DNA from: Bathynomus jamesi | Lineage: Eukaryota; Arthropoda; Malacostraca; Isopoda; Cirolanidae | Assembly (NCBI GenBank): GCA_023014485.1 | Contig: JAJOZX010000484.1 | Location: 609,001-673,000 of the forward strand | Direction of reading: 5' to 3' | DNA: 64,000 bases | Shown: piece by piece, positions 63,906 through 64,000 of the stretch | How positions within the stretch are numbered: position 1 is the first letter of the stretch | Layout of the letters: the number at the start of each line of letters is the position of its first letter | The notes under the pieces: generated by a model | The model's database searches: none | Told to the model about the DNA's origin: nothing | The model's input: only the letters and a program-made list of their open reading frames with translations | Made by a program: the position numbers and the translations under genes

Positions 63906-64000
63906 TCCTCACTTTCTCTGACAAAAATCTGTGTTTGTGTGTGGGGCAAGGTTTGGTTTATCCATTTTCTTGAACTGATCCACAGAGCAGATGTTCACAT

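Larger units (their letters stand above)
60301..64000. repeat. Right arm of the palindrome, running off the window
   Basis: Mirror of the left arm. It contains an extra tandem copy of a roughly 110-bp segment (GTGTACACTG...GAACTCTGAAGCT at about 63,560 and 63,690). The arm still matches the left arm near position 64,000, so its true end is outside the window. Confidence 0.93.

Noticed and set aside
55974..64000. Endogenous nimavirus or other named large DNA virus
   Set aside because: No capsid, polymerase or other hallmark viral gene is seen. Small PPP1R15 size alone is not enough, so I keep viral capture only as a hypothesis.
55974..64000. Palindrome as a pure assembly or hairpin-read artefact
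   Set aside because: The arms differ by independent indels, tandem copy number and substitutions; a self-copy would be nearly identical. Not fully excluded without reads.

Overview
This is a eukaryotic window with no bacterial-style operons. It is very rich in (TA)n, (CA)n, (GA)n and (ATT)n microsatellites and in transposable elements typical of invertebrates: Penelope-like elements (PLEs), CR1/Jockey-type LINEs, BEL/Pao, Tc1/mariner, hAT and Polinton relics. Arthropod-type Inr+DPE core promoters sit in the right third. I infer an arthropod, most likely a decapod crustacean. The species cannot be fixed from the sequence.

Layout. 1-2.45 kb: minus-strand LINE (endonuclease and RT). 2.53-4.06 kb: PLE remnant with inverted ends. 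4.6-6.0 kb: Tc1/mariner relative. 6.7-8.8 kb: LINE RT split by a 591-bp hAT MITE with a perfect 8-bp target duplication. 8.8-10.27 kb: Tc1-like element. 11.3-15.45 kb: a PLE palindrome made of an intact 612-codon minus copy and a 5'-truncated plus copy. 15.6-20.6 kb: decayed BEL/Pao element. 20.65-22.15 kb: LINE ORF1 (SGNH esterase) and endonuclease. 22.85-25.93 kb: DNA transposon of unassigned family. 26-31.27 kb: a third inverted PLE pair, holding a CACTG-ended transposon. 31.34-37.17 kb: an LTR element without coding capacity, inserted in the PLE tail. 37.3-39.4 kb: LINE and Polinton polymerase fragments. 39.5-46.4 kb: mariner derivative, solo LTR, and a PLE with another CACTG transposon and a small internal inversion. 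46.4-54 kb: microsatellites, MITEs, a mariner with long inverted repeats, and a hAT remnant. 54.4-55.2 kb: a 125/126-bp tandem satellite.

The most interesting part is 56-64 kb. Two imperfect arms of about 3.5-3.7 kb (55,974-59,455 and 60,301 to the window edge) are reverse complements around an 845-bp spacer. The spacer carries a single-exon gene like vertebrate IER2/IER5, with a CRE, a TATA box and an initiator. Each arm carries a small PPP1R15 (GADD34/CReP/DP71L)-like PP1 adaptor gene (right copy intact, left copy frameshifted), an unrecognised ORF family beginning MATFN, a second unknown ORF, and two related AP-1/Inr/DPE-type promoters. The arms differ by scattered substitutions and indels, so this is not a simple self-copy artefact. 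The locus may be a duplicated stress-response gene cluster or a captured viral-type cassette; the sequence alone does not decide.

Apart from that locus almost all coding capacity is transposon-derived and mostly broken. Nearly every mobile-element edge abuts a (TA)n tract, and several layers of nested insertion can be read.
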